28,375 bases of DNA from CAYYJS01 sp964472315 (GCA_964472315.1 CAYYJS010000043.1:1-28375), one strand, 5' to 3'. Positions 20,478-28,375 are shown, counted from the first letter of the stretch. Numbers and translations: made by a program. The notes: generated from the letters alone by a model not told the origin.

Positions 20478-22475
20478 ATGTGCGGAATCGCGGGTATCCT
20501 GACGCCGCGGGCCGACCCCGTGACGATCACGCCGGCCCGGCTCCATGCCATGATCGCCGCCATCGCCCACCGCGGTCCTGACTCGCGCGGCTTCTATCTC
20601 GACCGGTTCGCCGGACTCGGCCATGCCCGCCTCAGCATCGTCGACCTCGCCGGCGGCGCACAGCCCATCCACAACGAAACCGAGACGCTCTGGATCGTCT
20701 TCAACGGCGAGATCTTCAACTACGTCGAACTGCGCGCCGACCTCGAAGCGCACGGCCACGTCTTCTACACGCACACGGACACGGAGGTCATCGTCCACCT
20801 CTACGAGACGTACGGCGAGGACTGTGTCCGGCACCTGAACGGCCAGTTCGCCTTCGCGATCTGGGACACCGCGACACGAACGCTGTTCCTCGCACGCGAC
20901 CGCGTCGGCATCCGCCCCCTGCATTACGCGGAACACAAGGGCGCCCTGCTGTTCGCATCCGAGGTCAAAGCGCTTTTCGCCGCCGGGCTCCTGTCGCCGG
21001 CTTTCGACCAGAACGCCCTGGAACAGACCCTCACGCTGTGGACGACACGCCCCGGCGAGACCGTGTTCACCGGCGTGCGCGAACTTCAGCCGGGGCATAC
21101 GCTCGTCGCCCGCCCCGGTTCGCCGCCGCGCATCCGTCGCTATTGGGATCTGGACTTCACGCCCGACGCGCCGCCCCGCTCGACCGCCGATACCGTCGAC
21201 GGCATCCGCGCCCTGCTGCTCGATGCCGTGCGGCTCCAACTGCGCGCCGACGTGCCCGTCGGCGCCTACCTCAGCGGCGGGCTCGATTCCTCCGGACTCA
21301 CCGCTTTCGTCGCCCGCCATTTCAACGCCGATCTGCACACCTACGGCATCCGCTTCGAGGAGTCCGCCTTCGACGAGGGCGACTATCAGGCATTGATGGT
21401 CAACCATCTCCACGTCCACCACCGGGAAACGCGCGTCACCAACGCCGCCATCGCCGCCGCCCTGCCGGATGTCGTCAACCTCGCCGAACGCCCGCTGCTG
21501 CGCACCGCTCCCGTGCCGATGTTTCTGCTCTCCCGCCTCGTCCGCGCCGACGGCGTGAAGGTCGTTCTCACCGGCGAAGGCGCCGACGAGGTTTTCGGCG
21601 GGTACAACATTTTTCGCGAGACGAAGATCCGCCGTTTCTGGGCGCGGCAACCGGATTCGCTGTGGCGGCACCTGCTCGTCCGCCGTCTCTACCCGTACGT
21701 CTTCCGCGACCCCCGTTCGGCGGCCACGTTGAAGTCCTTCTTCGCCCAGAACCTGACCGCCACGGACGACCCGTTCTACTCGCACCGCATCCGCTGGCGC
21801 AATACCGCCCGCATCCGCTCGTTCCTCGCCGCCGACTCGGGCATCGACCTGGACGCGATGCTCGCCCCGATGGCCGTCGATCTCCCCGACGGTTTCGCCC
21901 GCTGGGATGCCGTCTCGCGCGCCCAGTACCTGGAATCGCGGATCTTCATGAGCAACTACCTGCTGTCGTCGCAGGGCGACCGCATGGCCATGGGCAATTC
22001 GATCGAGATCCGCGTGCCGTACCTCGATCACCGGCTCATCGAATTCATGGCCCGCGTGCCCGCGCACCACAAGATCCCGGGGTTGAACGAGAAGACCCTG
22101 CTTAAACGCGCCCTGGCCGACCTGCTGCCGCCCGCCATCGTCGCGCGCGATAAACACCCCTACCGCGCACCGATCGTTCCGGCGCTGCTGACCCCCGATG
22201 CCCCACCCTACGTCACGGAGCTGCTCGACGAGGCCGCCTTGAAGAAGCACGGCATTTTCGAACCGCGCCGTGTCGCCCGCCTCCTCGCCAAACTCCGCCG
22301 CGGCGAAGCCGCCGGCGAGGTCGACAACATGGCACTGGTCGCCATCCTGACGACCCAACTGCTCGCGGAGCGGTTTCTCGGCCCCGGCGTCACACCCGCC
22401 CGCGATGCTGACAACGCGGCCGGAATGCCTATACTGACCATCGATCGACAGGGAGACGCCACCCATGCGGCTTGA
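20478..22475 (+). CDS. asparagine synthase (glutamine-hydrolysing), exosortase-A-type amidotransferase-like
   Basis: A 665-aa protein. The N-terminal glutaminase domain has the nucleophile C2 (MCGIAGI), 'HRGPDSRGFY', 'RLSIVDL' and 'FNGEIFNY'. The ATP-PPase synthetase domain has SGGLDSS at 266-272 and 'GEGADEVFGGY' further on. It would transfer glutamine-derived ammonia to a carboxylate activated with ATP, classically aspartate. Within surface-polysaccharide clusters such proteins amidate sugars or carrier-bound acids rather than make asparagine, so I leave the symbol empty. GGAGG precedes the ATG. It overlaps the ligase by 11 bases, showing coupled expression. It resembles the amidotransferases found with exosortase A, but no exosortase is present here. 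Confidence 0.93.
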   Translation: MCGIAGILTPRADPVTITPARLHAMIAAIAHRGPDSRGFYLDRFAGLGHARLSIVDLAGGAQPIHNETETLWIVFNGEIFNYVELRADLEAHGHVFYTHTDTEVIVHLYETYGEDCVRHLNGQFAFAIWDTATRTLFLARDRVGIRPLHYAEHKGALLFASEVKALFAAGLLSPAFDQNALEQTLTLWTTRPGETVFTGVRELQPGHTLVARPGSPPRIRRYWDLDFTPDAPPRSTADTVDGIRALLLDAVRLQLRADVPVGAYLSGGLDSSGLTAFVARHFNADLHTYGIRFEESAFDEGDYQALMVNHLHVHHRETRVTNAAIAAALPDVVNLAERPLLRTAPVPMFLLSRLVRADGVKVVLTGEGADEVFGGYNIFRETKIRRFWARQPDSLWRHLLVRRLYPYVFRDPRSAATLKSFFAQNLTATDDPFYSHRIRWRNTARIRSFLAADSGIDLDAMLAPMAVDLPDGFARWDAVSRAQYLESRIFMSNYLLSSQGDRMAMGNSIEIRVPYLDHRLIEFMARVPAHHKIPGLNEKTLLKRALADLLPPAIVARDKHPYRAPIVPALLTPDAPPYVTELLDEAALKKHGIFEPRRVARLLAKLRRGEAAGEVDNMALVAILTTQLLAERFLGPGVTPARDADNAAGMPILTIDRQGDATHAA

Positions 22476-24021
22476 GTCATTTCTGGAGGAGAGCGCCCGA
22501 CACGGCCCTTCACGCGAGGCGCTCGTGTGCGGGACCGTCCGGCTGACCTACGGCGATATCGAGACGCACGCCAATCGCCTGGCCCACGCCCTGATCCGTG
22601 CGGGGCTGCAACGCGGCGACCGCGTCGCGATCTGCCTCGATAACCGCGCGGAAGCCGTCGTCGCCATCTTCGCCGCCCTCAAGGCCGGCGCCGCCTTCAT
22701 GCCGATCAACCCCACGACCAAACCCGACAAGCTGCTGCGCCTGCTCAACCATGCCGAAGCCGCCTGCCTCGTCGCCGACTTCCCCAGGTTGTCGGCGATC
22801 GAGGACGCCTGGCCCCGCATGGATGCCGTCCGCATCGTCGTACCGGTCGGACGCCCGCGCAAGCCGCTCGCGCTCGGCGGCCGCGACGCCCTCGACATGG
22901 AGGCCATCCGCCGGGACGACGCCCTGCCCGCCGACCCGCCCCCGAAACGCGCCATCGACCTCGATCTCGCCGCGCTGATCTACACCTCCGGATCGACGGG
23001 CGTGCCGAAGGGCGTCATGCTCCGCCACAGCAACATGGTCGCGGCCTTCACGTCCATCGTCTCCTATCTCCGCAACACGCCGGACGACGTCATCCTCAGC
23101 GTCCTGCCGCTGGCCTTTGGCTACGGTCTCGGCCAGGTCTTCACCGGCTTCAAAGCCGGCGCCCGCGTCGTCCTCGAACGCGACATCATGTACCCCCACG
23201 AGGTGCTCACCCGCCTCGTCGCCGAACGCGCCACGGGCATGCCGATCGTGCCGACCATCTCCGCCCTCCTGCTGCAGCTCGACCTTGAGCGGTACGACCT
23301 CTCCAGCCTCCGCTACATCACCAACGCCGGCGCGGCGCTGCCGCCCAGCCACGCGCAGGCGCTGCGCGAACGACTCCCCCATGTGCGGCTGTTCGCGATG
23401 TACGGACAGACGGAATGTACGCGCGCCTCCTATCTCGAACCCGAGGAACTCCAGGCCCGACCGACCTCGGTCGGCAAGGGCATACCCAACCAGGAGTTCT
23501 GGCTGATCGACGACCGCGGCGACCGCGTCGGCCCGCATGTCGCCGGCGAGCTCGTCGTGCGCGGTTCCCATGTGATGGCCGGCTACTGGAAGATGCCCGA
23601 GCTGACCGATCAGAAACTCCGCCCCGGCCCGTTGCCCGGCGAACGCGTCCTCCACACCGGCGATCTCTTCCGTCTGGACGATGACGGCTACCTCTACTTC
23701 GTCAGCCGCAAGGACGACATCATCAAGACCCGCGGCGAAAAGGTCAGCCCTAAGGAAATCGAGGATGTCCTCTACGGCATCCCCGACGTCGCCGAGGCCG
23801 CCGTGGTCGGCGTCCCCGACCCCGTCCTCGGCCAGGCCGTGAAGGCCGTGATCGTCCCGCGGGCCGGCAAGACGCTCGACGCCCAAGGCGTGCTGCGCGC
23901 CTGCGCCCGCCAACTGGAGGATTTCATGATGCCGAAGTATCTGAGCATCCGGTCCGAGTTGCCGAAAACGCAATCCGGAAAAATACTGAAAACCGAACTG
24001 GCCGACGAGCCGCTGGAGTGA
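22465..24021 (+). CDS. AMP-forming acyl/aminoacyl ligase (ANL superfamily)
   Basis: A 518-aa adenylate-forming enzyme. The ATP motif YTSGSTGVPKG begins at 173. 'YGQTEC' (motif A5), 'HTGDLFRLDDDGYLYFVSRKDDIIKTRGEKVSPKEIE' (A7/A8) and the C-terminal catalytic lysine in 'PKTQSGKILKTEL' (A10) are all present, so it should be active. It activates a carboxylic acid as the adenylate and passes it to CoA or a carrier thiol. With the ACP in the same operon, ACP is the likely acceptor. The closest pattern I know is the acyl-CoA ligase associated with exosortase A loci. The substrate cannot be named from sequence. Confidence 0.93.
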   Translation: MRLESFLEESARHGPSREALVCGTVRLTYGDIETHANRLAHALIRAGLQRGDRVAICLDNRAEAVVAIFAALKAGAAFMPINPTTKPDKLLRLLNHAEAACLVADFPRLSAIEDAWPRMDAVRIVVPVGRPRKPLALGGRDALDMEAIRRDDALPADPPPKRAIDLDLAALIYTSGSTGVPKGVMLRHSNMVAAFTSIVSYLRNTPDDVILSVLPLAFGYGLGQVFTGFKAGARVVLERDIMYPHEVLTRLVAERATGMPIVPTISALLLQLDLERYDLSSLRYITNAGAALPPSHAQALRERLPHVRLFAMYGQTECTRASYLEPEELQARPTSVGKGIPNQEFWLIDDRGDRVGPHVAGELVVRGSHVMAGYWKMPELTDQKLRPGPLPGERVLHTGDLFRLDDDGYLYFVSRKDDIIKTRGEKVSPKEIEDVLYGIPDVAEAAVVGVPDPVLGQAVKAVIVPRAGKTLDAQGVLRACARQLEDFMMPKYLSIRSELPKTQSGKILKTELADEPLE

Positions 24022-24025
24022 TGCC

Positions 24026-25009
24026 ATGTCGAACACGCGCAAACCGTTTTCCGCCGACGTTCTGACCCTCGATGCCGCACGCGCCGTGGACGACATCGTC
24101 GCCATGATCCGCAAGCAGGCGCGCGCCTTCAAACGGCGCGGCGCCGTCGTGGCCCTGTCCGGCGGCATCGACAGCAGCGTCGTCGGCGCCCTCTGCGTGC
24201 GCGCCCTCGGGGCCGAGCGCGTCTTCGGCCTCTCGTTGCCGGAGCGCGATTCCTCAGCCGCCACGCCGGGCCTCAGCCGCCGCATCATCCAGGCCCTGAA
24301 TATCGACCACGAGTCAACCGACATCAGCCCGATGCTCGAAGCCGCCGGCTGCTACCGCCACCGCAATGCCGCCGTCCGGCGGGTGATCCCGGAGTTCGCC
24401 GACGGCTGGAAGTTCAAGATCGTCCTGCCGCCGGTCACCGACAGCGATCGGTACCGGCTCTATTCGGTCATCGCGCAGTCTCCCGCCGGCGTGACCCGCA
24501 AGGAACGCCTCCCGCCCGATGCCTATCTCGAAATCCTCGCCGCGACCAATTTCAAGCAGCGCGTCCGCAAGACGATGGAGTACTTCCACGCCGATCGGCT
24601 GAACTACATGGTCGCCGGCACCCCCAACCTCCTGGAGTATGACCAGGGCTTCTTCGTGAAACTCGGCGACGGCGCCGCGGATATCAAACCCATCGCGCAC
24701 CTCTACAAGACCCAGGTCTACCAACTCGCCGCCTTCCTCGACGTCCCCGAAGAAATCCGGAGCCGCCCGCCGACGACGGATACCTACTCGATGCCGCAGT
24801 CGCAGGAGGAGTTTTACTTTTCCGTGCCCTACGCGGCCATGGACCTGTGCCTGTATGCCTACAACCACGGGGTCGACGTCGCCGACGTCGCCGGGGCGCT
24901 CGGTTGGACGGCCGACCAGGTCACGCGCGTCTATCGCGACATCGAGGCCAAGCGCGCCTTCGCGGAATACCTCCACGCCGCACCCGTCATGCTGGAGACA
25001 CCGGCATGA
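24026..25009 (+). CDS. NadE-like ATP-pyrophosphatase amide ligase
   Basis: A 327-aa N-type ATP pyrophosphatase with SGGIDSS at 45-51. The NAD synthetase body is visible in 'NFKQRVRKTMEYFHADRLNYMVAGTPNLLEYDQGFFVKLGDGAADIKPIAHLYKTQV'. In true NadE the following loop reads PTAGL.PGQTDE; here it is 'PPTTDTYSMPQSQEEFYF', and there is an additional insertion near 120-150 ('KFKIVLPPVTDSDRYRLYSVI'). These differences suggest another amide-forming substrate than deamido-NAD. There is no glutaminase domain, so it needs free ammonia or a partner, possibly the asparagine synthase upstream. It starts four bases after the ligase stop and overlaps the acyltransferase (ATGA), so it belongs to the operon. Confidence 0.9.
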   Translation: MSNTRKPFSADVLTLDAARAVDDIVAMIRKQARAFKRRGAVVALSGGIDSSVVGALCVRALGAERVFGLSLPERDSSAATPGLSRRIIQALNIDHESTDISPMLEAAGCYRHRNAAVRRVIPEFADGWKFKIVLPPVTDSDRYRLYSVIAQSPAGVTRKERLPPDAYLEILAATNFKQRVRKTMEYFHADRLNYMVAGTPNLLEYDQGFFVKLGDGAADIKPIAHLYKTQVYQLAAFLDVPEEIRSRPPTTDTYSMPQSQEEFYFSVPYAAMDLCLYAYNHGVDVADVAGALGWTADQVTRVYRDIEAKRAFAEYLHAAPVMLETPA

Positions 25010-25515
25010 AGCGGAACCTGTTCGCGCGCATTTTCAATCGCATCCTCCACATGCTCGCCCGCACCTTGCCCGGTGCCACAAGCCTGCGTCCCTTCCTGCA
25101 CCGCCTGCGCGGCGTCAAGATCGACGGCCGCGTGTTCATCGGCGACGATGTCTATCTCGAGAACGAATACCCCGACCATGTCGAGATTCACGATGGCGCG
25201 CAAATCGCGCTGCGCACGACGATCGTCGCCCATATCCGCGGCCCCGGTCGCATCGTCATCGGCCGGAACGTCGTGATCGGTTTCGGCTCCTGCGTCGCCG
25301 GCGCCCCCGGCCGCACGCTGACCATCGGCGATAACGCCGTCATCGCCGCCGGCTCGGTGGTCACCACCGACATTCCCCCCGACACGTTCCTCAGCGGCGA
25401 GCGGCTCAAGGCGCGCGGCTACATCACCGTGCCGCTGACGCTCGATACGAGCTACGAGGATTTCTCGAAGGGGTTGCGCCCCCTCTCCCATCGCCCCGGC
25501 CCCGCACATGACTAG
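25006..25515 (+). CDS. left-handed beta-helix (hexapeptide-repeat) acyltransferase
   Basis: A 169-aa protein made mostly of [LIV]-G-x4 hexapeptide turns: 'VKIDGRVFIGDDVYLENE', 'IVIGRNVVIGFGSCVAG', 'LTIGDNAVIAAGSVVTTDIPPDTF'. The last is the typical end of the coil in CysE/LacA/WbbJ-like transferases. A short basic, amphipathic N-terminus (RNLFARIFNRILHMLARTL) may touch the membrane. The family O- or N-acylates sugars using acyl-CoA or acyl-ACP. The catalytic histidine cannot be assigned with certainty from sequence; 'TTIVAHI' is the likely position. Overlaps at both ends (ATGA with the NadE-like gene, 8 bases with the deacetylase) place it firmly in the operon. Confidence 0.9.
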   Translation: MKRNLFARIFNRILHMLARTLPGATSLRPFLHRLRGVKIDGRVFIGDDVYLENEYPDHVEIHDGAQIALRTTIVAHIRGPGRIVIGRNVVIGFGSCVAGAPGRTLTIGDNAVIAAGSVVTTDIPPDTFLSGERLKARGYITVPLTLDTSYEDFSKGLRPLSHRPGPAHD

Positions 25516-27328
25516 CGACCTCATCATCCTGACGCAATCGGACCACCCGCTGCCGGCGCCGCCGCGCCGCATCGCCGCCCTCGCGCGCTTCATGGGCCTG
25601 CAACCGGCGATCGTCCCGGTCGCGGCGCTCATGGAACCCGGTAGTCCCTTATCGTCCGGCATGCCCGTCGCGGTCTCGGCCGACGCGCTCATCGCCGCGG
25701 AACGCCTGGCCGGCGCCGGCACGCTGGACCGCATGCTGTTCGATACGAAGCGCGATGTGCTCGTCTATGGATTCTGCGAGAGCGCGCGACACAACGCGCT
25801 CGTCGACGCCCTGACCGGCGGCGCGATGACCGCCGTCGGTTCGCTATCGCAGGGCAACCGCACCTACAGCATCGCCCCCGGCGCGACAGCGCTCACGGGG
25901 GCCTTCGCGGGACTGAGCTTCGGTCCCGTCTGGCCCAGCGTCGACCGCGTCTTCCTGCCCGCCTCGAAAGCCGCCCCGATCGACACGCACATCGCGATCG
26001 CCGGCCATCCGCTGTTCGCGTCCTGCCGGCGGCGGGGGGCCACCGTGTATCTCACCGCCTGCGCGCAGGTGGCCGACATCGAGACCCCCGCCGTCGCCCC
26101 GCCGTCGCCCCGCCGCCTGTTCTCGAGCCTCATGCCGCCCCTGATGTTCCTGCGGCAGGCTTGCGGCGAGCGATGCCACCGTCCGTCGCAATCCTGGGCG
26201 TGCCTCATTGTCGACGACCCGATCCTCTGTCCCTGCTACGGATTCCTGGACTTCAATCGACTACTGCGTCAGATGCAGGACCACCACTTTGCGACCTCCG
26301 TGGCCGTCATCCCCGCCAATCACCGCTGCACCCGACGGGCCACCGCGCAGTTGTTCATCGAGAACCCCGAACACCTCTCCATTTCCGTGCATGGCAACGA
26401 TCATTGCCGGCACGAGTTCGCCGAAAGCGACCTTGGCCGCCTGAACCACATGATCGATGGGGCCACACGGCGCATGGCGCGGCACGGGGCCCGGTGCGGC
26501 CTGACATGCGATCCGGTAATGGTCTTCCCGCACGGCGTCTTCTCGGCGCCGGCCATGCATGCGCTCAAGCGACACGGCTACCTCGGCGCGGTCGCCTCGG
26601 TCGATGCCTTCACGGCGGCGGGGCACCCGTCGGTGCGGGACGCCGAGCCGCCGCTGACCATCGCCGATTTCCTGTCGCCCGTCACCACCGCCTTCGACGG
26701 CTTCCCGCTGTACTTGCGGCGCTATCCCCACGACATCGACGAATTCGCGTTCGATGCGCTCCTGGGGAAACCCCTGCTCATCGCGGCGCATCACGATACC
26801 TTCCGCGATGGCGGCGCCGCGCTCGTGGACTTCGTCGACCGCCTGAACGCCTGCGTACCCGACCTGCATTGGCGGGGACTTGCCGACGGCATGCGCGACA
26901 CCTGTCTGTACCGTCGGGATGGCGACAACCGGCTTCATCTGCGGGCGCTATCCCGCGTGACGCGTTTGAACGGCGACCTCGCCGTTCAGCCCGCCGCCGT
27001 GACCATGGTGGAATCGCCGGCGATTCCGGTCACGCGCGTCACGGTCGACGACCGCGACATGCCCTACACCGTGACCGACCGACTTCTGACGGTCGCCCTG
27101 CCCGGCCGGCCGACCGGCACGGTCGTATTGGAAGTAACCCATGCGGACGCCACCGGCCTCCCCATGCGCCGCCAGCCGTACCGACAAGCCATCGCGGCCT
27201 TGATCCGCCGCAAGCTCACCGCCATCCGTGACGTGCGCCTCATGCGCAACCGCGCCTTCGCCTGGCTACCCGACCTCTGGCAATGGTTCCAACGCCACGG
27301 CCACAAACCCACCACCAAATACGGCTGA
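25508..27328 (+). CDS. polysaccharide deacetylase-like protein with extended C-terminus
   Basis: A 606-aa protein. A NodB-like fold begins near residue 230 with 'ACLIVDDPILCPCYGFLDF', where the paired aspartates correspond to the TFDD motif. The metal histidines follow in 'SVHGNDHCRHEF' near 290-300, and 'VFPHGVFSAPAMHAL' and 'LIAAHHDTF' complete the site. The first 220 residues and the last 140 are not part of the core and I do not recognise them; the C-terminus is basic and carries 'RNRAFAWLPDLWQWFQRHGHK'. There is no signal peptide, so it may act in the cytoplasm on an undecaprenyl-linked or nucleotide-bound sugar. It overlaps the acyltransferase by 8 bases, ends the operon, and would remove an acyl group from the sugar the other genes decorate. 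Confidence 0.8.
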   Translation: MTSDLIILTQSDHPLPAPPRRIAALARFMGLQPAIVPVAALMEPGSPLSSGMPVAVSADALIAAERLAGAGTLDRMLFDTKRDVLVYGFCESARHNALVDALTGGAMTAVGSLSQGNRTYSIAPGATALTGAFAGLSFGPVWPSVDRVFLPASKAAPIDTHIAIAGHPLFASCRRRGATVYLTACAQVADIETPAVAPPSPRRLFSSLMPPLMFLRQACGERCHRPSQSWACLIVDDPILCPCYGFLDFNRLLRQMQDHHFATSVAVIPANHRCTRRATAQLFIENPEHLSISVHGNDHCRHEFAESDLGRLNHMIDGATRRMARHGARCGLTCDPVMVFPHGVFSAPAMHALKRHGYLGAVASVDAFTAAGHPSVRDAEPPLTIADFLSPVTTAFDGFPLYLRRYPHDIDEFAFDALLGKPLLIAAHHDTFRDGGAALVDFVDRLNACVPDLHWRGLADGMRDTCLYRRDGDNRLHLRALSRVTRLNGDLAVQPAAVTMVESPAIPVTRVTVDDRDMPYTVTDRLLTVALPGRPTGTVVLEVTHADATGLPMRRQPYRQAIAALIRRKLTAIRDVRLMRNRAFAWLPDLWQWFQRHGHKPTTKYG

Positions 27329-27721
27329 CCGATCCCTCCCGGTCATTGGTCATTGGTATACCCTGTTTCGTTGTGTGTTCGGTGTTCCTTGTTCGCTGTT
27401 GAATGTTCTTCTCTACTGTCCCTGCTCGGGAAATCACCCGGCGATACCCGGGACATGAACACCCAACAAGGAATGTCCAATGTCCTCTCTCATTCTCGTC
27501 GCCCGCTCTCGTCCACCGTTCCCCTCCCCCGTTCGTAGTCCACGCTTCAGCGTGTCCGGGAAGGTGGGGCAGATATTCCTTGAGCGTCGTAATCCGTTCT
27601 GCAAGAACAGCTTTCGCAGACATGGCGCGATCTCACAAACCGAGGTGGCGCGATCCAGCATCCTGGGGTGCGCCAGGAACTGAAGTAGGCAGGATAGTGC
27701 TGTTGGCTCCAAAGACAACGA
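27329..27721. other. repeat-rich, non-coding stretch after the deacetylase operon
   Basis: About 400 bases with no supported gene. Visible items are GGTCATT twice in tandem (27341-27354); low-complexity text such as GGTGTTCCTTGTTCGC and CAACAAGGAATGTCCAATGTCC; a CACGCT-TC-AGCGTG palindrome (27541-27554) preceded by GTAGTC; and a pyrimidine-rich patch at 27482-27530. The palindrome belongs to repeats whose translation reads DTLKRGLRT. I see it as accumulated repeats at the junction between the operon and the toxin-antitoxin remnant. No good terminator for the operon is apparent. Confidence 0.55.
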
Positions 27722-27767
27722 TTGCAGACCGACGCGCTCCGCACTGTAGTCTTACCAGTAAGACTAC
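27722..27767 (+). promoter_or_regulatory. promoter and perfect operator palindrome of the antitoxin gene
   Basis: TTGCAG (27722-27727) and TGTAGT (27745-27750) are separated by 17 bases. Starting in the -10 is a perfect inverted repeat, GTAGTCTTAC-CA-GTAAGACTAC (27746-27767), 22 bases before the ATG. Antitoxins of the AbrB/VapB type bind such repeats over their own promoters, so this is probably the autoregulatory operator. As RNA it also forms a 10-bp hairpin. Confidence 0.7.
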
Positions 27768-27788
27768 CGAAGAAGAGGAGAACTGGAT

Positions 27789-28052
27789 ATGCAAGCGCTG
27801 GCTACAACTCGAATGTCGTCAAAGGGGCAGGTCGTAATTCCTGAGGATGTCAGGTGTCGCTTGGGACTGAAAGAGGGGGCGCAATTTGTCGTCGTTGGAG
27901 AAGGCGACGTGGTGATTCTCAAAACCATCACTCCTCCATCCATGGACACTTTTGACAGTCTCATCCGCAAGGCCAGGCAACAGGCACGGGCAAGCGGCAT
28001 GAGACAATCCGACGTGGCAAGGGCAATCGCAAGGGCGAGAACTCGGAAATGA
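27789..28052 (+). CDS. AbrB/MazE/SpoVT-type antitoxin (VapB-like)
   Basis: An 87-aa protein. The swapped-hairpin DNA-binding domain is at the N-terminus: 'ATTRMSSKGQVVIPEDVRCRLGLKEGAQFVVVGEGDVVILK'. The C-terminal half is a basic helix, 'LIRKARQQARASGMRQSDVARAIARAR', which would occupy and neutralise a PIN-domain toxin. GAGGAG is a few bases before the ATG. It overlaps the toxin fragment by ATGA. Its promoter and operator are intact. With the toxin broken it may be an orphan antitoxin or be on its way to loss. Confidence 0.9.
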   Translation: MQALATTRMSSKGQVVIPEDVRCRLGLKEGAQFVVVGEGDVVILKTITPPSMDTFDSLIRKARQQARASGMRQSDVARAIARARTRK

Positions 28053-28162
28053 GAGTCATCCTTGACACCAACGTCTTTGTTTCAGGTGGAGAAGGGATAG
28101 GCCATCTGCGCGCGAGGATCGCGGCGGTTGACGCGTGTGGCGGGGAACGAGTCGGATTTTGA
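28049..28162 (+). pseudogene. PIN-domain (VapC-like) toxin, truncated after about 13 codons
   Basis: It begins 'MRVILDTNVFVSGG', the standard start of VapC-like PIN toxins with the first catalytic aspartate (D6). From codon 14 the sequence no longer resembles a PIN domain and a stop comes at codon 38. The remaining three acidic residues are missing and no continuation is seen in any frame to the window end. The break may be the edge of an insertion or deletion near 28086. Confidence 0.8.
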
Positions 28163-28375
28163 GGGGGGGAGTGCCCGGAACTGGCCTGTTTCCTGAGACT
28201 TCCTGTGTCACCGGCCGTTGGTGCGGGATCGATGGCGGGGACATACCCTTGAAGTGACGAGGGGGTCGGATTTCCAAAAAAAAATCAGAATCACTAACAT
28301 CCCATAGGCTTTCCCGCGAACTGGCACGATTCCCCCAACCCCCGCGTTTTCCGGGGGTATTTCGCCTGGGGTTGG
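28163..28375. other. non-coding end of window with nested inverted repeats
   Basis: No gene is seen. A homopolymer A run is at 28276-28284. At the extreme end CCAACCCC (28335-28342) and GGGGTTGG (28368-28375) are inverted copies. Inside them CCCCCG (28339-28344) and CGGGGG (28352-28357) can form a shorter hairpin with a CGTTTTC loop, followed by a T-containing stretch. This could be a terminator, a mobile element end, or a repeat cut by the window edge. Confidence 0.5.

Noticed and set aside
20328..22466. A 712-codon open frame antisense to the asparagine synthase
   Set aside because: GC-rich third positions keep the opposite strand open. The translation is rich in G, A, V, D and E with no recognisable domain, while the plus-strand frame matches AsnB fully.
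22510..24324. A 604-codon open frame antisense to the AMP ligase
   Set aside because: Same codon-bias artefact; all ANL motifs are on the plus strand.

Overview
The window is a GC-rich (roughly 60-65% by eye), gene-dense bacterial chromosome segment. The gene content suggests an anaerobe or microaerophile: DUF1638, Mrp/NifX-type metallocluster proteins, an archaeal-type peroxiredoxin and a DsrE protein. Intergenic palindromes of the 'GAGCGCGGGCG...CGCCCGC' type, whose spurious translations read like GRDARAPR or DTLKRGLRT, are from memory typical of the Verrucomicrobiota/Kiritimatiellota/Lentisphaerota (PVC) side of the tree. The phylum is an inference with moderate confidence. No nitrogenase, phage, CRISPR array or intact transposase is visible.

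Left part (1-5512): the 3' half of a tRNA-Arg(ACG); a 38-residue peptide resembling the C-terminal zinc ribbon of rubrerythrin; a DUF1638 protein; glutamyl-Q tRNA(Asp) synthetase; a DUF4404 protein; an oligopeptidase A-type M3 metallopeptidase; and a metallo-beta-lactamase fold hydrolase of the dihydropterin-ribofuranosyl-aminobenzene phosphate synthase type.

Central island (about 5.5-17.5 kb): genes on the minus strand read from two NifX-like proteins (15482) through DUF5320, a double-length P-loop/ferredoxin ATPase, an IscU-like scaffold, a 54-aa orphan, PanD, a truncated outer-membrane protein remnant, a CoA-disulfide-reductase-like flavoprotein, DsrE, DUF89, a truncated methyltransferase, a 21-codon mini-ORF and an Mrp ATPase fused to a NifX domain. 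A separately promoted peroxiredoxin with a strong terminator follows. An ArsR-type regulator and a BioB/HydE-like radical SAM enzyme lie divergently, and a PAS-sigma54 activator with a cysteine-rich sensor is just beyond. I read this as a metallocluster assembly or carrier island without nitrogenase. A thiol/CoA submodule (PanD, CoA-disulfide-reductase-like, DUF89, DsrE) sits inside it. This is the best candidate for an undescribed system.

Right part (17.6-28.4 kb): the sigma54 regulator follows a WalJ/YycJ-type MBL hydrolase, with a heptanucleotide repeat between them. A tightly packed plus-strand operon then runs ACP, glutamine-dependent asparagine synthase, AMP-forming ligase, NadE-like ATP pyrophosphatase, hexapeptide acyltransferase and a polysaccharide-deacetylase-like protein. 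It looks like a cell-surface polysaccharide or acyl-amide decoration locus resembling part of exosortase-A-associated EPS loci, with no exosortase here. The window ends in an eroded repeat-rich region with an AbrB/VapB-type antitoxin that has its own promoter and operator. Its PIN toxin partner is broken after about 13 codons.
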